From Leptidea sinapis (lineage: Eukaryota > Arthropoda > Insecta > Lepidoptera > Pieridae): DNA of 64,000 bases. Shown piece after piece: positions 18,165 to 29,849 of the stretch (position 1 is its first letter; every line of letters starts with the position of its first letter). The position numbers and the translations under genes are program-made. Location of the stretch: contig NC_066277.1 in NCBI RefSeq assembly GCF_905404315.1, positions 14,655,501 through 14,719,500 on the forward strand, written 5' to 3'. The notes under the pieces were generated by a model. The model was given only the letters and a program-made list of their open reading frames with translations. It had not been told where the DNA came from and did not search any database.

Positions 18165-20614
18165 ATAATATATATATAAGAACAACGATAGGTTACATTT
18201 CCTCAATGATTTTATGAACAAAACTAACTTAAATGTAATTAATGTGTCTCGCACTGTTCCTATAAGCAGACCAGAAGATAAATTTCATCCACCAATTGAT
18301 TTTACTATAGATTTATCCAAGCACTTAAGAGAGGATACACTATTTCCTATGTTAAATTTTAGAAAAACTGACTACGCGAAATGTATCACAGAAATAGGTG
18401 ACATTGATTGGTTCAGTGCTGATTCATTACAATGCAATGATTTCGTAGATTTTTTCTATAACAATCTCTGGGATATAATTAATAAGAATACGCCTTCTGG
18501 ATCACGTAAAAGTACTCGACATCCTACATGGTTTTCCAAACCACTAATTACGACATTAAAAGAGCAAAGTAAATATCATCATCGATTTAAAGCCTACAAC
18601 AACCCTCGCGACTATGATCAGTATGCTCTGCTAAGGACTCGCTCAAAATTATTGATGAACCAATGTTTCCGGTCTTATATATGTAATATAGAGTGCAGTC
18701 TTAAAAATAATGTGAAAGCATTTTGGCGATATTCTAAGCGTATTACCAATGATCTGCCTAAGTCAATTAGATATTTGAATAAAACTGCTAGCTCTGGAAA
18801 TGATATATCGAATCTTTTTGCTGAATACTTCTCATCTGTTTACAAATCTAATAACTCAACTACAGCGTATAATCCAGATTTTCCAAGTTCCAGTTACTCA
18901 ATATGTTCAATTAAATTTTCTGAATATGAAGTATATAAGCACATCAACAAAATCGACATTAACAAAGGTAGTGGACCAGATATGATACCACCAATATTTA
19001 TTAAGATGTATGCGTCGTCTCTGAAAGTACCTTTGACAATTATTATAAACAAATCACTAAGTGAAGGGGTTTTTCCTGAGCTATGGAAAATTGCTAAAAT
19101 CACTCCCATACATAAAGCAGGTGACAAAACTGACGCAACAAACTACCGGCCTATTAGTATATTAAACTGTTTTGACAAAATATTTGAGAGCATAGTTTAT
19201 AATTCACTCTATAATCATTTCAAGCATAGACTCAATCCGGTTCAACATGGCTTTGTCAGTGGTAAGTCTACTGCATCCAATCTGTTAACATATTCAAATT
19301 ACTTATGTCAATCTTTTAATAGTAAATCCCAAGTGGATTCAGTGTATATTGATTTTTCTAAAGCTTTTGATCGGGTCAATCATTTTATTCTCTTAAACAA
19401 GCTAGAACACTTAGGTAATGGTAATCTTCATCGTTGGTTACATAGTTATCTCATGAATCGTTTCCAGATAGTTGCATTGTATGGTTTTGAATCTATTCCT
19501 TTTGATCCCACTTCCGGAGTCCCTCAGGGCTCAAATTTAGGACCCCTGCTATTTTTGATCTTCATCAATGACCTTCTTGATAAAATGACATGTAAATGTT
19601 TAGCTTATGCTGATGATATTAAATTATACACCCAGATATAGATAAGAATTGAAGATTGCTATTTACTTCAGGATAACGTTAATACTTTAAATGAATGGTG
19701 TAAAACTAACGACATGTCAGTAAATATAAAAAAATTTCAATTTATTAGCTTCACAAAAAAAAGGAATACAATAAATTTTAACTATTCCATAGATGGTACC
19801 AATTTAGTCAGGGTTGGTGTTCTACGTGATTTAGGTATGTGGTTCGATTCATCATTAAGTTTTAAACATCATTATGAAACCATAGTGAAAAAAGCAAGTA
19901 GGATGCTAGGATTTATGATGCGCACATCAAAACCATTCAAGCACATAGATTCGCTAAAGATACTTTACACCTCACTAGTAAGACAGCAACTTGAGTACTG
20001 TTCCTCAGTCTGGGCACCCATTTACAAAGATAGTATAGAAACAGTTCAAAAGCGATTCATTAGAAAATTATGTATAAGAATGGGATTGAGACGAGCCATA
20101 CCTGAGTATGAGGACCGCTTGGTATATTTTAAATTTCAAACTCTTAAATGCAGGCGAGAAATTGCTGACATGGCTAACCTACACAGGATTGTGCATGGGA
20201 CTTTCAGCAATGATTTATTAACAGATGTTCTCGATCTCTAGATCTCGCAAGCAAGCCACTCGTATGCCTACAATTTTTGCAATACCGCACTGTTACAACA
20301 ATGTCGCATATAATAATCCACTTCATCGTATGTGCCAATTATATAACGAGTTAAATAGTATTAAAAATTGTGAAATTGACATATTTAATCAAAGTTTATA
20401 TAATTTTAAAATAACGATTAAGAAGCACTGTACCATAGAACTCAAATATTAGTTGTACTTACATATTCTCAATGTGATTGTAAATAATATAACGCTGTGT
20501 ACAATAGTTAGATTAACAATTTTATAGTGATAAGATCTTTATTTTTATTTTATATTACACAGTTTTACTTTGTAATCGTTTTTGTACCTAAATTAAATAA
20601 ATAAATAAATAAAT
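18165..20614 (+). mobile_element. 5'-truncated CR1/Jockey-like LINE
   Basis: Starts within the endonuclease domain and ends with an (AAAT)n tail at 20594-20614, the usual shape of a LINE copy after incomplete reverse transcription. Carries most of ORF2. Confidence 0.9.
18178..20455 (+). pseudogene. LINE ORF2 (endonuclease end, reverse transcriptase), broken
   Basis: The frame is open from before 18178 through the ATG at 18214. It starts with the last strand of the APE endonuclease (about residues 20-30 after the ATG), then a linker, then the reverse transcriptase. Landmarks are GSGPDMIPP, NYRPISIL, the SKAFDRVNH palm motif, GVPQGSNLGP and catalytic YADD at residues 465-468 counting from 18214. 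An in-frame TAG at 19639-19641 interrupts it. The same frame continues to 20241 with the thumb region (MLGFMMRTSKPF), and a frameshift near 20230 leads to the C-terminal end (20225-20452). Two lesions make it non-functional. Confidence 0.9.
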
Positions 20615-21122
20615 ATGGTTTGTGGGGGAAAATCCAGGAAACTGGGAAAACCTGGCTATCTGCTATCACTCAACCTAACTTAACACTAATGACTAGAACT
20701 TAAAACTAACTTAAAACTAAGTTAAATAAATACATAGATATGTATATACGTGTATAATATATAAATATAAGAGGGGTGTGTGGTGTGGGGGGGGGGGCTG
20801 GATCTCGGATAAGGAAAGGAGGGAGAGGAAATAGGAACGATAATAGTTCAGACCTTAAAGTCGGACTTGTTTAAATTTCATTTCTCATATAGATTTATTT
20901 AGACAGACTTATATGATATTATAAGTTAATATTTACGAGTAGTTTTATAATTATATTCCATCTAATTTAAAATAAAATTTGCACATTTTAGAATCCGGAC
21001 AAAATCCGGACTAGAGTCAAAAAGTCCGGTACATGCGAGGAATAATCCGGACGAATGTAAAGGAATGTCACACTACTAGATGGTGACGGAAACAAAAAGT
21101 ACAATTAATAATTAAATTATAA

Positions 21123-21181
<59 letters not shown>

Positions 21182-21589
21182 TATTATAACTATTATAATT
21201 ATTGTTATAGCTATTATAATTATTGTCTTTCAAAAGTTATTTTTATGCTAAGCATGCTGTGTACACACCTTCGTGGAGTTGCAGCCTATCTTGTATTAAG
21301 CTGAAAGTTTCTTTTTTGTAAATTATGTATTTGTTGTAATTTTGTTGTGTGTACCTATCAAATAAGTAAACATCAGTCTTAAGGGCGACCAAGTTTCCAC
21401 AGATATCAAATAGACAATAAACTTACCACCACGATATGATATTAAAGTATACTAATAAAAATAACTGAATGGTACAACATAATAAAATATTATGTACCTA
21501 CTTTTACAGTTAAAAGTAATAAGTAATATACATTCAACCTTTAACAAAATAACCTGTTATAATATAGATAACTATTATTTAACACCCAG
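20615..21589. other. Gene-free stretch with simple repeats
   Basis: Contains a G-run (about 20787-20797), a (TA)n microsatellite at 21125-21176 and a TTATAATTAT-rich flank. No genes or other recognisable elements. Confidence 0.6.
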
Positions 21590-22365
21590 AAGACTTAAGT
21601 TTGCGCGTTTACTAAAAAAAACCCCATTTGTCGTATCACCGCTCTTCGACAACACTTCCCTTATAGCCTCGCCTAGTATCGGAATACTGGGTCTCGAAAT
21701 CTCGAGCGACTGCCAATTCCGTGGCCATCTGGAGGGCAAAGCCAAATTGGCTTCGAAGAAGCTGGGCGTCATTAATAGAGCACGGCAATACTTCCAGCCG
21801 GCCCACATTCTAGCGCTCTACAAAGCGTAGGTCCAGCCACATATGGAGTATTGCTGTCATCTCTGGTCAGGCGCACCCCAGTATCAGCTCGATCCATTTG
21901 GCCGCGTGCAACGCAGAGCAGCTTGAATTGCCGGGGACCTAGTGCTCTGTGAACGGCTGGATCACTTGGCGTTGAGACATCGCTTCATTGTGTCTTCTAC
22001 CGCATTTATCACGGGGCGTGTTCCAAAGAGCTGTTTAACCTGATTCCTGCCGCTGAATTCCAACTTCGCACGACACGCCACAAGCTAGGATATCATCCCC
22101 ACCATCTGGATGTGTGGCGGTCCTCCACAGTGCGGTTTTCAAGGAACTCCACGTACTACAAAGCTGTGGAAAGAGCTTCCTTGTTTCCTGGACCATACGA
22201 CATGGGTATCTTCAAAAAAAGCGCGTACACCTTCCTTAAAGGCTGTCAACGCTCCTGTGATTCCTCTGGTGTTGCAAGAGAATGTCGGCTGCGGTGATCA
22301 TTTAACACCAGGTGACCCGTACGCTCGTTTGTCCTCCTATTCCATAAAAAAAATTACCTATATTT
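21590..22365 (+). pseudogene. LINE family E: reverse transcriptase C-terminus and 3' end
   Basis: Encodes, with several frameshifts, the end of a Jockey/CR1-like polymerase: LASKKLGVINRARQYF, a Y..HLWSGAPQYQLDPF-type thumb segment, a QRRA block and R.TTKLWKELP. It ends with ACCAGGTGACCCGTACGCTC and an A-run. This 3' end recurs at least eight more times in the window, on both strands. Confidence 0.8.
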
Positions 22366-23335
22366 AAGGTGAAAGATATTTAAAATATCTTAAAATAAAT
22401 GTGATTCATGCAAGAGAAACAAAATGATTTATAAATATCATAATAAATACCTAGAATATAAAAATCGTAACCTAAAAGATACACAATTAAGACAATTCTT
22501 AAAATTTCTTGTATAAAGGCCACGGACGAGTAAAAAAAGAAGGACGCCGCGCCGTCATATTAGCAAGTGAAGCACCGTTATGCTAGTGTGTCTGCGGTTA
22601 CGGGGGATATTAGTAACACAATTTTTTCTCCCTTAAATAATCATATATGACCGCAAATACTTATATAGTATCGTTTTTACACTTTTTCACAACGCACGAC
22701 GGCATTTTTAAATATATTTTATTGAGACCCAAACTGATCTGTCACAGACGATGACAATTCTCATAATGGCCGCCTATCGGCCTGTAGTAGTGTAAGTGTG
22801 TGCGTTGGGCTAATTATTTACACGTTAATCGGCTTGTTTTGGTGCTACACTGTTATGTAAGGTGACACGGAGTCCTTATTTTTTACTAGTCCGTGAAAAA
22901 GGCTATTTAACTATATTATTTTTATTAACCTCTTACGACAATTCTTTGTTATAAACACTCTTATAAAACTAGGTCTCTTACAAATACAAATATAAATACT
23001 GATTACTTTACATTGCTGAATCATTAGAGACCAGAGATAACACATGCATTAAATCCTATATCTATTTGCATCGCAAATCTTTTTTTTTCTTATCGCAACA
23101 CTTCAGGGAAATGTGCAAGATCTGTGAACGATAAAAATGCATTGACTGATAAAATGTGCAAGGTTACTGAACTGCTTAGAGGCTAATACGTAGTGCAATG
23201 GACTGAACATAAATAAATGTTAATTGAAACTCTTAATTTATTTTGGAATGTAATGGTGTTATATAGATTATGGACCATATGGAGTGACAGTAACATTGCA
23301 ACAACACTAATTGGTAAACGTCATGAAGCGATTTA
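22366..23335. other. Gene-free stretch
   Basis: AT-rich. GGCCACGGACGAG...GTCCGTGAAAAAGGC-like sequences near 22518 and 22890 are loosely complementary and may be ends of a diverged DNA element; I could not confirm this. Confidence 0.35.
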
Positions 23336-23500
23336 TCAGTGGGAGGCTCCTCCACAGATCCGGCTAGATTATAATTACCACAACGGCGCCTATTTGTGCC
23401 GTGAAGCAGTAATGTGTAAGCATTATTGTGTTTTGGCTTGAAGGGCGCCGTATTTAGTAAAATTACTGGGCAATTGAGACTTAACATAGTATGTGTATCC
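23336..23500 (+). repeat. Family A repeat, 5' part
   Basis: Family A starts CAGTGGGAGGCTCC, passes through ACAACGGCGCCTATTT and AAGGGCGCCGTA, and in full copies (about 300 bp) ends TCTCGTCC...CATAAAAAA. This copy stops after ATTGAGACTTAACAT and runs directly into a family F fragment, which is in turn cut by the mariner at 23525. Confidence 0.8.
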
Positions 23501-23524
23501 GAAGCGGTAGTAGTATCTAGTATA

Positions 23525-24265
23525 CGAGGGCGGCACTGAAAATTTCGGGAATCAAGAAAGTGACACAACATTACCATTTAAAAATGTATCTATTGCTTTT
23601 CGAAGTATTCTCCGCGAAATTTGGCACATTTTTCCATACGATGGAACCAATCATTGAAGCAACCATTCCATTCGGAAGTTGGGGTCTCCAAATTGGCCGT
23701 TTTGTAGGCGTTCACAGCTTCTTCAGGTGATGAAAATCTCTGACCACGCAATTTATTCTTTATTTTAGGGAAAGTATAGAAATCATAAGGGCTTAGGTCG
23801 GAGCTGTATGGTCCAATAATTCTATGTTTTCTTGCTCTAAAAACTCTTTTGTTCGGTGCACGGTGTGAGAACTCGCATTGTCGTGATGGAGGATGATGCG
23901 GCGGTTGCAGTTCTCTTTACGGAGTTCAGAAACGACCTGCGGCAAACAAATGCTAGCATACTATTCTGCATTAACCGTTCTTTGTCCCTCAAGAGGAATA
24001 GTCGTAACATGGCCGGTTTTGGAGACAAACGTTGCCACCATTTTTTTGCAACACTCCGTGTACGAACAATTTTTGTTGGATTTAACTCATTTTCGAACAT
24101 CCAAACTCGTGACTGGTTTTTTGTTTCGGGTTCGTACGCGTTTATCCAGGATTCGTCACCTGATACGATGTTGTATACAGCATTTGAGGATCCTGCGTGG
24201 AATCTTTCGAGAGTTCTGACGCGCCACGTAACGCGAGCCGCTTTTGGGAAATTTAAAGCTGTCTA
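23525..24265 (-). pseudogene. Mariner-family transposase remnant
   Basis: The minus strand carries, with frameshifts, DESWI, PETKNQSRVWMFE, NPTKIVR, a K-W-W / LLRD block, then HHDN, SPDL and the C-terminal helix region. The element end CGAGGGCGGCACTGAAAATT starts at 23525 just after TA, inside a family F repeat. The N-terminal DNA-binding half is absent to the right of about 24265. Non-functional. Confidence 0.8.
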
Positions 24266-24344
24266 ACTATAACGGTTTATGAATCAAATCAAAATCACTT
24301 TATTCATGTAGGTCAAGGACATTTCCAGTGTCATTACACTTAAA

Positions 24345-24545
24345 TTAGGATTTATCCCCACCATCTGGATGTGAGGCATTCTTTCTTCCACGTACTACAA
24401 AGATGTGAAATGAGCTACCTTGTGAGGTGTTTCCAGGACAATAGGACATGGGTACCTTTAAGAAAAGCCCGTTTACTATATTTTAAGGGCTGACGCTGAC
24501 GTTAATTGATGTCTCCTGAGAGACCCATTTGTTCTCCTCATCCAT
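24345..24545 (+). repeat. LINE family E 3' fragment
   Basis: Matches the CCCCACCATCTGGATGT to CCATAAAAAAA part of the copy at 21590, with an internal deletion. It is preceded by a CACTTTATTCATGTAGGTCA fragment (24295-24315) also present at 48257. Confidence 0.7.
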
Positions 24546-24870
24546 AAAAAAAACGTAATAACATCAAAACATTTTTTTTTCTTACTACCAGTTACCACTT
24601 CTTCGGGAAAGATTGAGATGAGAAGAAGTGTCAAAAATGAGATGCAGCTTGTGAACAGACAGACGGGCGAACAGCGGTGTCGTAGTAAGAGGGCTCCCAT
24701 TACTTACCTATCGGTCACGGAACCTTAATCATAGCCACCATGAAGCGTTACCGGTCTTAGCGTTACGCAAAATAAAAATTAATAAGTCAATGTCTGATAG
24801 AGAAGTACAACGACACAAAATGTGTTATTAATAAACGCGAAGTAAAGTTATTCCAAGTTAAAAACTATTT
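24546..24870. other. Gene-free stretch
   Basis: No element or gene recognised. Confidence 0.4.
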
Positions 24871-24871
24871 C

Positions 24872-25132
24872 GGCCTTACAAATAAACTTGGTATAAAGTT
24901 ATAACTGATGATAAACAAAGAAAATGCAAAATGTTAACATTATCGTTGACAACACTGTCAATACAATGAAAATTCTGAAGTTTTCCTAATGACAAGCTGC
25001 CTTACAAATAAACGCGGGAAACGTTATACGTCCGAACAAACCATTCGTAAGCAAAATGTCTATTTGAAAACATTTTACATATTCTTGGATTATGCTTAGT
25101 TATAACTTTATGGCAATTTTATTTGTAAGGCC
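24872..25132 (-). mobile_element. 261-bp MITE, second copy
   Basis: Inverted relative to 16977-17237 and of identical length. Terminal repeats are intact; the interior shares AACGCGGGAAACGTTATACG in reverse. Confidence 0.85.
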
Positions 25133-25254
25133 GTTGGTCTTTCTCTAACCACCACTCTTTCTCTCTCTTACATACACTTCTTGAAGGGAGAAGTACATTT
25201 AAACTTGGAGTAACTTTACACTGCATTTATTAATAACACAGATTATGTTCAAAA

Positions 25255-26425
25255 AATTTTGTGTCTTCTACAGCGTTTATCACGGGGAGTGTTCCAAAGG
25301 GCTGTTTCATCAAATTCCTACCGCTGAATTCTACCTTCGCACGACCCACCACAAATTTGGATATCATCCCCACCATCTGGATGTACGGCGTTCCTCCACA
25401 GTGCGGTTTTCAATGAACTATCTTCCACGTACTACAAAGCTGTGGAATGAGCTTCCTTGTGCGATGTTTCCGGTAAGATACGACATGGGTACCATAAAAA
25501 GCGCGTATACCGTTCTAAAAGGCAGGCAACGCTCCTGTGATTCCTCTGCTGGTACCCATACCATCGAAAGAAGCGCGTATACCGTTCTAAAAGGACGACA
25601 ACGCTCCTGTGATTCCTCTGGTGGTACCCATACCATCAAAAGAAGCATATATACCGTTCTAAAAGGACGACAACGCTCCTGTGATTCCTCTAGTGGTACC
25701 CATACCATCAAAAGCAGCGCGTATACCGGTCTAAAAGGCAGGCAACGCTCCTGTGATTCCTCTGGTGGTACCCATACCATCAAAAGAGGCGCGTATACAG
25801 TTCTAAAAGGACGTCAACGCTCCTGTGGTTCGTTTGGTGGTACCCATACCATCAAAAGCAGCGCGTATACAGTTCTAAAAGGCAGACAACGCTCCTGTGA
25901 TTCCTCTGCTGGTACCCATACCATAAAAAGCAGCGCGTATACCGTTCTAAAAGAACGACAACGCGCCTGTGATTCTTCTGGTGGTACCCATACCATCAAA
26001 AGCAGCGCATATACCGGTCTAAAAGGCAGGCAACGCTCCTGTGATTCCTCTGTTGGTACCCATACCATCAAAAGCAGCTCGTTTACCGGTCTAAAAGGCA
26101 GGCAACGCTCCTGTGATTCCTCTGGTGGTACCCATACCATCAAAAGCAGCACGTATACCGTTCTAAAAGAACGACAACGCGCCTGTGATTCTTCTGGTGG
26201 TACCCATACCATCAAAACCAGCGCATATACCGGTCTAAAAGGCAGGCAACGCTCATGTGATTCCTCTGGTGGTATCCATACCATCAAAAGAAGCGGCGTA
26301 TACCGGTCTAAAAGGACGTCATAGTTCTTATAATTCCTCTGGGGTTGCAAGAGAATATGGGCGGCGGTGATCACTTAACACCAGGTGACCCGTACGCTCG
26401 TTCGTCCTCTCTTATATAAAAAGAA
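25255..26425 (+). pseudogene. LINE family E 3' end expanded by a minisatellite
   Basis: FCVFYSVYHGECSKGLFHQI through TKLWNELPCAMF is the family E polymerase C-terminus, in frame with the tandem array that follows. The normal 3' end (GTTGCAAGAGAATATGG to the CGTACGCTCG block) resumes after the array at 26344. The 359-codon ORF at 25245-26324 is a by-product of the array unit being a multiple of three. Confidence 0.85.
25486..26345 (+). repeat. 72-bp minisatellite, 11 full units plus a partial
   Basis: Units begin GCGCGTATACCGTTCTAAAA (25501, 25573 and so on) and contain CGCTCCTGTGATTCCTC and GGTACCCATACCAT. Translated, each unit is 24 aa (consensus SAYTVLKGRQRSCDSS then GGTHTIKS). Units 7-8 and 10-11 share paired variants (KERQRA followed by TGLKGRQRS), so blocks of more than one unit were copied. 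The unit derives from the LINE's own 3' sequence around ATGGGTACCATAAAAAGCGC. Confidence 0.95.
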
Positions 26426-26925
26426 ACAATATTTATGTTATAAAAATGCGTTTTTCAATTTTTTTCACGCTTTTTATTAGCTTCACCTGTATGTATGTTT
26501 GTTTGCAACCGACACATTTGGGCGCGATTTTGACCCACTTTAAACGGCCAGATTCGTTCAAACTTTGCAGATTTATCGCGGACCGATGACAATACATTAA
26601 TTAGATAAAAATTATTCCATTTTTCATTTTACAAACTATTTTTTTTATCTATCGTCGATAAGCCAGAATAAAATTGAATGCCAAAGAGAATTTTTCTATA
26701 AAAGCGTGTTTTTTAGTTTTTTTTTTAAACTACTATTTATATATTGAAATGTGAAATAAGAGCATTGCTTTGGATAACTTGTGACATTTTCCCTACCAAT
26801 TTTCTAAGCCCAAAATAGACATAACAGCTTGCACAATATGATCCAGACATGTATAGTAAAATTTTCACTTGACTTAATAAGAAATATTATATTAATGAAA
26901 CATTGCAGTACGCAAATTAAATGTG
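26426..26925. other. Gene-free stretch
   Basis: AT-rich, with a GTATGTATGTTTGTTTGCAA motif and nothing else I recognise. Confidence 0.4.
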
Positions 26926-26927
26926 GA

Positions 26928-27010
26928 AACAAAATTAATGAATAACGCGGGACTCGAACCCGCGACCTCTCGCGTTCCGTGCGAGCCCACTTCCACATTG
27001 CTAAGTACAT
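26928..27010 (-). repeat. tRNA-derived SINE head
   Basis: On the minus strand a perfect T-arm (GCGGG-TTCGAGT-CCCGC) follows a 5-bp anticodon-type stem (CTCGC/GCGAG) with a 7-nt loop (ACGGAAC). A degenerate A box (TAGCAATGTGG) lies upstream. The acceptor strands do not pair and position 33 is C, so this is a SINE head or pseudo-tRNA, not a working tRNA gene. Relatives: 8510-8545 and 44940-45030. Confidence 0.65.
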
Positions 27011-27237
27011 TGAAAAAAAGTGTGTGTGTACTCATGTATACACGCAAGAAGTTATACTTCTTTGACCTAACGAAGCAAAAATCATTAAAATGATTTATTC
27101 CTCGTGCTATTATACGTTTTTAGAAAGAACAAATTTGTAAAAATGTTGCAAAGATGGCTTTGACAATTAATTATTAAATAATGAATGCGGCTGTATGGGC
27201 TTGAAGCCTTTGCCTGTCCTAATAATGGACGTAGAAT

Positions 27238-27345
27238 AATGTCCTAATAGTAGTATCTAGTATATTAGAAATGACATCAAAAAGAATTCTAAAGGAATCA
27301 ATTTTGAGAAAATAAATGACTTTTATGTCTATTAAGAAACCAAAA
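27238..27345 (+). repeat. Family F repeat, 3' part
   Basis: Contains TAGTAGTATCTAGTATATTA, GAAATGACATCAAAAAGAAT and AATTTTGAGAAAATAAATGA, a lepidopteran LINE/SINE-like tail repeated at 29590, 36455 and 61018. Confidence 0.75.
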
Positions 27346-27353
27346 AACTAATA

Positions 27354-27713
27354 ACTAGCTGACCCGACAGACGTTGTTCTGTATATAATAAATAAAATAA
27401 TGTTTTTATATGAATTTGTCAATAATATATCATAACATCAAAAATTACTTCGTAAAATATGCACCCTGCTGTCGTAATGAAATTGTTTCACAGCAGAACT
27501 GTCAAACAGTGAGTCGATAAATTCTCTCATAGAAATTATGTATGGACACATCAAAGGAATAACAAATTTGTTGTTTTTATTTAATTTAGCAGCATTTTCC
27601 TATTTATTCACCTTTTAAACCTTCTCTGGACTTCCACAAATAATTCAAGACCTAAATTTGCCAAATCGGTCCAGCCCTTCTCTAGTTTTAGCGAGACTAA
27701 CGAACAGCAATTC

Positions 27714-27716
<3 letters not shown>
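27354..27716 (+). repeat. Family C repeat
   Basis: Starts A-CTAGCTGACCCGACAGACG and continues TTGTTCTGTA, GTTTCACAGCAGAACTGTCA and ends in AACGAACAGCAATTCATTTA followed by AT-repeats. About 370 bp. It shares its first 20 bases with family B but little else. Confidence 0.8.
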
Positions 27717-27809
<93 letters not shown>

Positions 27810-27958
27810 TTATATTTATATTTATATTTATATTTATATTTATATTTATATTTATATTTATATTTATATTTATATTTATATTTATATTTATATATATATT
27901 TATATTTATATTTATATTTATATTTATATATATATATATATATATATATAAATATATG
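27714..27958. repeat. (TA)n and (TATATT)n microsatellite
   Basis: About 80 bp of TA repeats, then about 95 bp of TATATT-type hexamers, then mixed repeats. It starts exactly where family C copies have their short AT tail. ORFs across it are low-complexity artefacts. Confidence 0.95.
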
Positions 27959-28309
27959 ATTATCATAATAGGATGCAGTCGCTCGTCGTACCCCTTTGCT
28001 GCGGCTTATATTTGAGCGAAGCGAGGTAAACTAAGTACTGTGTACATAAACAATACAAAATTAATCAAACAAGATTTGATCAATCGGCTCAATTTTAAAT
28101 AAATATAAATAGCACGTGCTAATTTAGAATAATTTCTAAGTCATGTTTTTTTAATAATTATAATTGGATCAAGTCGAAATTCAAAATTCTGTCTCCCAAA
28201 AAATAACCTAGAAAATTTCGAAAGCTTATTATAAGTTCTAGATTTTTTAAATTCGGTCCAGAAATGGCACAGAAATCAATTGGAGTCACCCGGTGGGAGC
28301 TCCACTCAG

Positions 28310-28757
28310 CTTCACTCATAATAGTATGACATATATACATACTTCCAATTTAACTGACTGTCCCGAATTATTAACCTTGATAACATTTAATACCCCTGTT
28401 AGCCTTTTGCGTTTCAATCCTCTTATACATACACCATTAGTTAAAACCAAATACAGGCAAAATTCCTACTTGTGGCGAGTGAGCAGTAACTTTAATAAAC
28501 TCGATAAGCGAGTAGGCTTAGACCTATTCTGCACTTGCAATTGTAAGAGCATAAGTATAAGTAGGTATGTAATTTATTATATAAGTATATCTATCACTAT
28601 CGTTGACAGTATTAACTGAAGTTTTCGTAACTATTATAAACTAATATGTCGCTATCCGTGAAGACCTTTAATTGGCTTTTTGTCACTATTAGATTTTATT
28701 TAAAACTATTGTACGCTGTTGGTCTTCCTATATGAAATAAATAAATAAATAAATATA
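28310..28757 (+). pseudogene. LINE 3' end (polymerase C-terminus) with (AAAT)n tail
   Basis: The frame from 28293 encodes FNTPVSLLRFNPLIHTPLVK and YLWRVSSNFNKL, the kind of C-terminal end seen in Jockey/CR1-like polymerases. It is followed by non-coding sequence and an (AAAT)n tail at 28734-28755. A different family from the LINE at 18165. Confidence 0.65.
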
Positions 28758-29205
28758 TTAGTGATGTAGTCTTAGGCCATCGTGGACAGAGAATATCATG
28801 CGTAGTATATTATTATACTATGCATGTAAACACGATTTGTTTGTCCTATATGTGCCTTAGCTCAACTGCTAAGAGTGCAGCCGTTAGCCAATAACTAGGG
28901 CAGTGACATAAAGGTGTCTTGGCGGAAATGATCGAACCGATTCCGACCATTTTGCACGCTCTTGCGTAAAACAAGTTGCAATTTGAGATAGATGCTATAC
29001 AGGGTGGTGCAATCTTAAACTAATAATAATAAGAGTAGTACTTTTACCAATAGTAGCTTTATTGTTGTCGAAAAGCAGTGAAATATAATCTATTATTCTT
29101 GACTTGGGTAGTAGGCTGGCGAATGCGTTACGAACGAACGCTAGAGTTACGCGGAAGGTGATTTCTTGATTATTTAATAATTTCGCTTATGAACAATTTT
29201 ATAAA
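28758..29205. other. Gene-free stretch with a weak tRNA-like remnant
   Basis: TTAGCTCAACTGC at 28858-28870 resembles an A box, but no acceptable B box follows. Nothing else recognised. Confidence 0.3.
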
Positions 29206-29208
29206 TCA

Positions 29209-29507
29209 ACTAGCTGACCCAGCAAACGTTGTATTGCCGATATTAAAATCGCGATACAAAAGTAACTGTTGATCGTAGATGAGGGAAAATTTGAAGTTGA
29301 ATGTATTTTTAATGCTGACTCATAATCAAACAAATTTAGAAAAAAAATTCGTGTGAACCACCCTTAACATTTAGGGGGATGAAAAATAGATGTTGTCCGA
29401 TTCTCAGACCTACCCAATATGCACTCAAAATTTAATAAGAATCGGTCATGCCGTTTCGGAGGAATTCAATGTTTAACACCATGACACGAGTATTTTATAT
29501 ATTAGAT
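29209..29507 (+). repeat. Family B repeat, short form
   Basis: Complete, from CTAGCTGACCCAGC to the ATTTTATATATTAGA end. Confidence 0.88.
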
Positions 29508-29589
29508 GTTTTATTTTACCTCTGTCATATATCTATACAACACCGCCGCCGTTAGGTATGGAGTATAAGTGGCCTAATAATTTTTTTTT

Positions 29590-29725
29590 TCTCAAAATTG
29601 ATTCCTTTTTTGGTGTCATTTCTAATGTACTAGATATTACCACCGCTTCGGAACCAAACGGCGCTCTGAGAGAAAAGAAGCGGCGCATGAAACTCTCCCA
29701 GTATTCTATTTAATAAAATATACAA
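29590..29725 (-). repeat. Family F repeat
   Basis: Inverted; CTCAAAATTGATTCC, TCATTTCTAATGTACTAGAT and GCGCTCTGAGAGAAAAGAAG landmarks. Confidence 0.7.
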
Positions 29726-29829
29726 TATTGTACTGTCATTGCTATTGCTACAAAATAATCATAATCTAATAGCGGCACTTAAGTCGGGCGCTGACTGTTA
29801 TTGCGCAGAAGTCAAAAGTAAGGTACCTA

Positions 29830-29849
29830 GGGGGGGGGGGGGGGGGGGG
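29830..29849. repeat. Poly-G run of 20
   Basis: Uninterrupted G homopolymer; could be length-miscalled in assembly. Confidence 0.9.

Noticed and set aside
23856..24266. 136-aa plus-strand ORF
   Set aside because: It is the antisense of a mariner transposase whose conserved motifs are read on the minus strand.
25486..26345. Regular array resembling a CRISPR
   Set aside because: Units are near-identical over the full 72 bp with no variable spacers, and the host is a eukaryote; it is a minisatellite.
25418..26374. Long ORFs on both strands across the 72-bp tandem array
   Set aside because: They follow from the unit length being a multiple of three within a LINE tail; no start, domain or context supports a gene.
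26928..27010. Minus-strand tRNA gene
   Set aside because: The T-arm and an anticodon-like stem are good, but the acceptor strands do not pair, position 33 is C, and related copies lie elsewhere as SINE heads.
27658..27966. ORFs of alternating Tyr/Ile or Asn/Ile
   Set aside because: They are translations of TA and TATATT microsatellite sequence.
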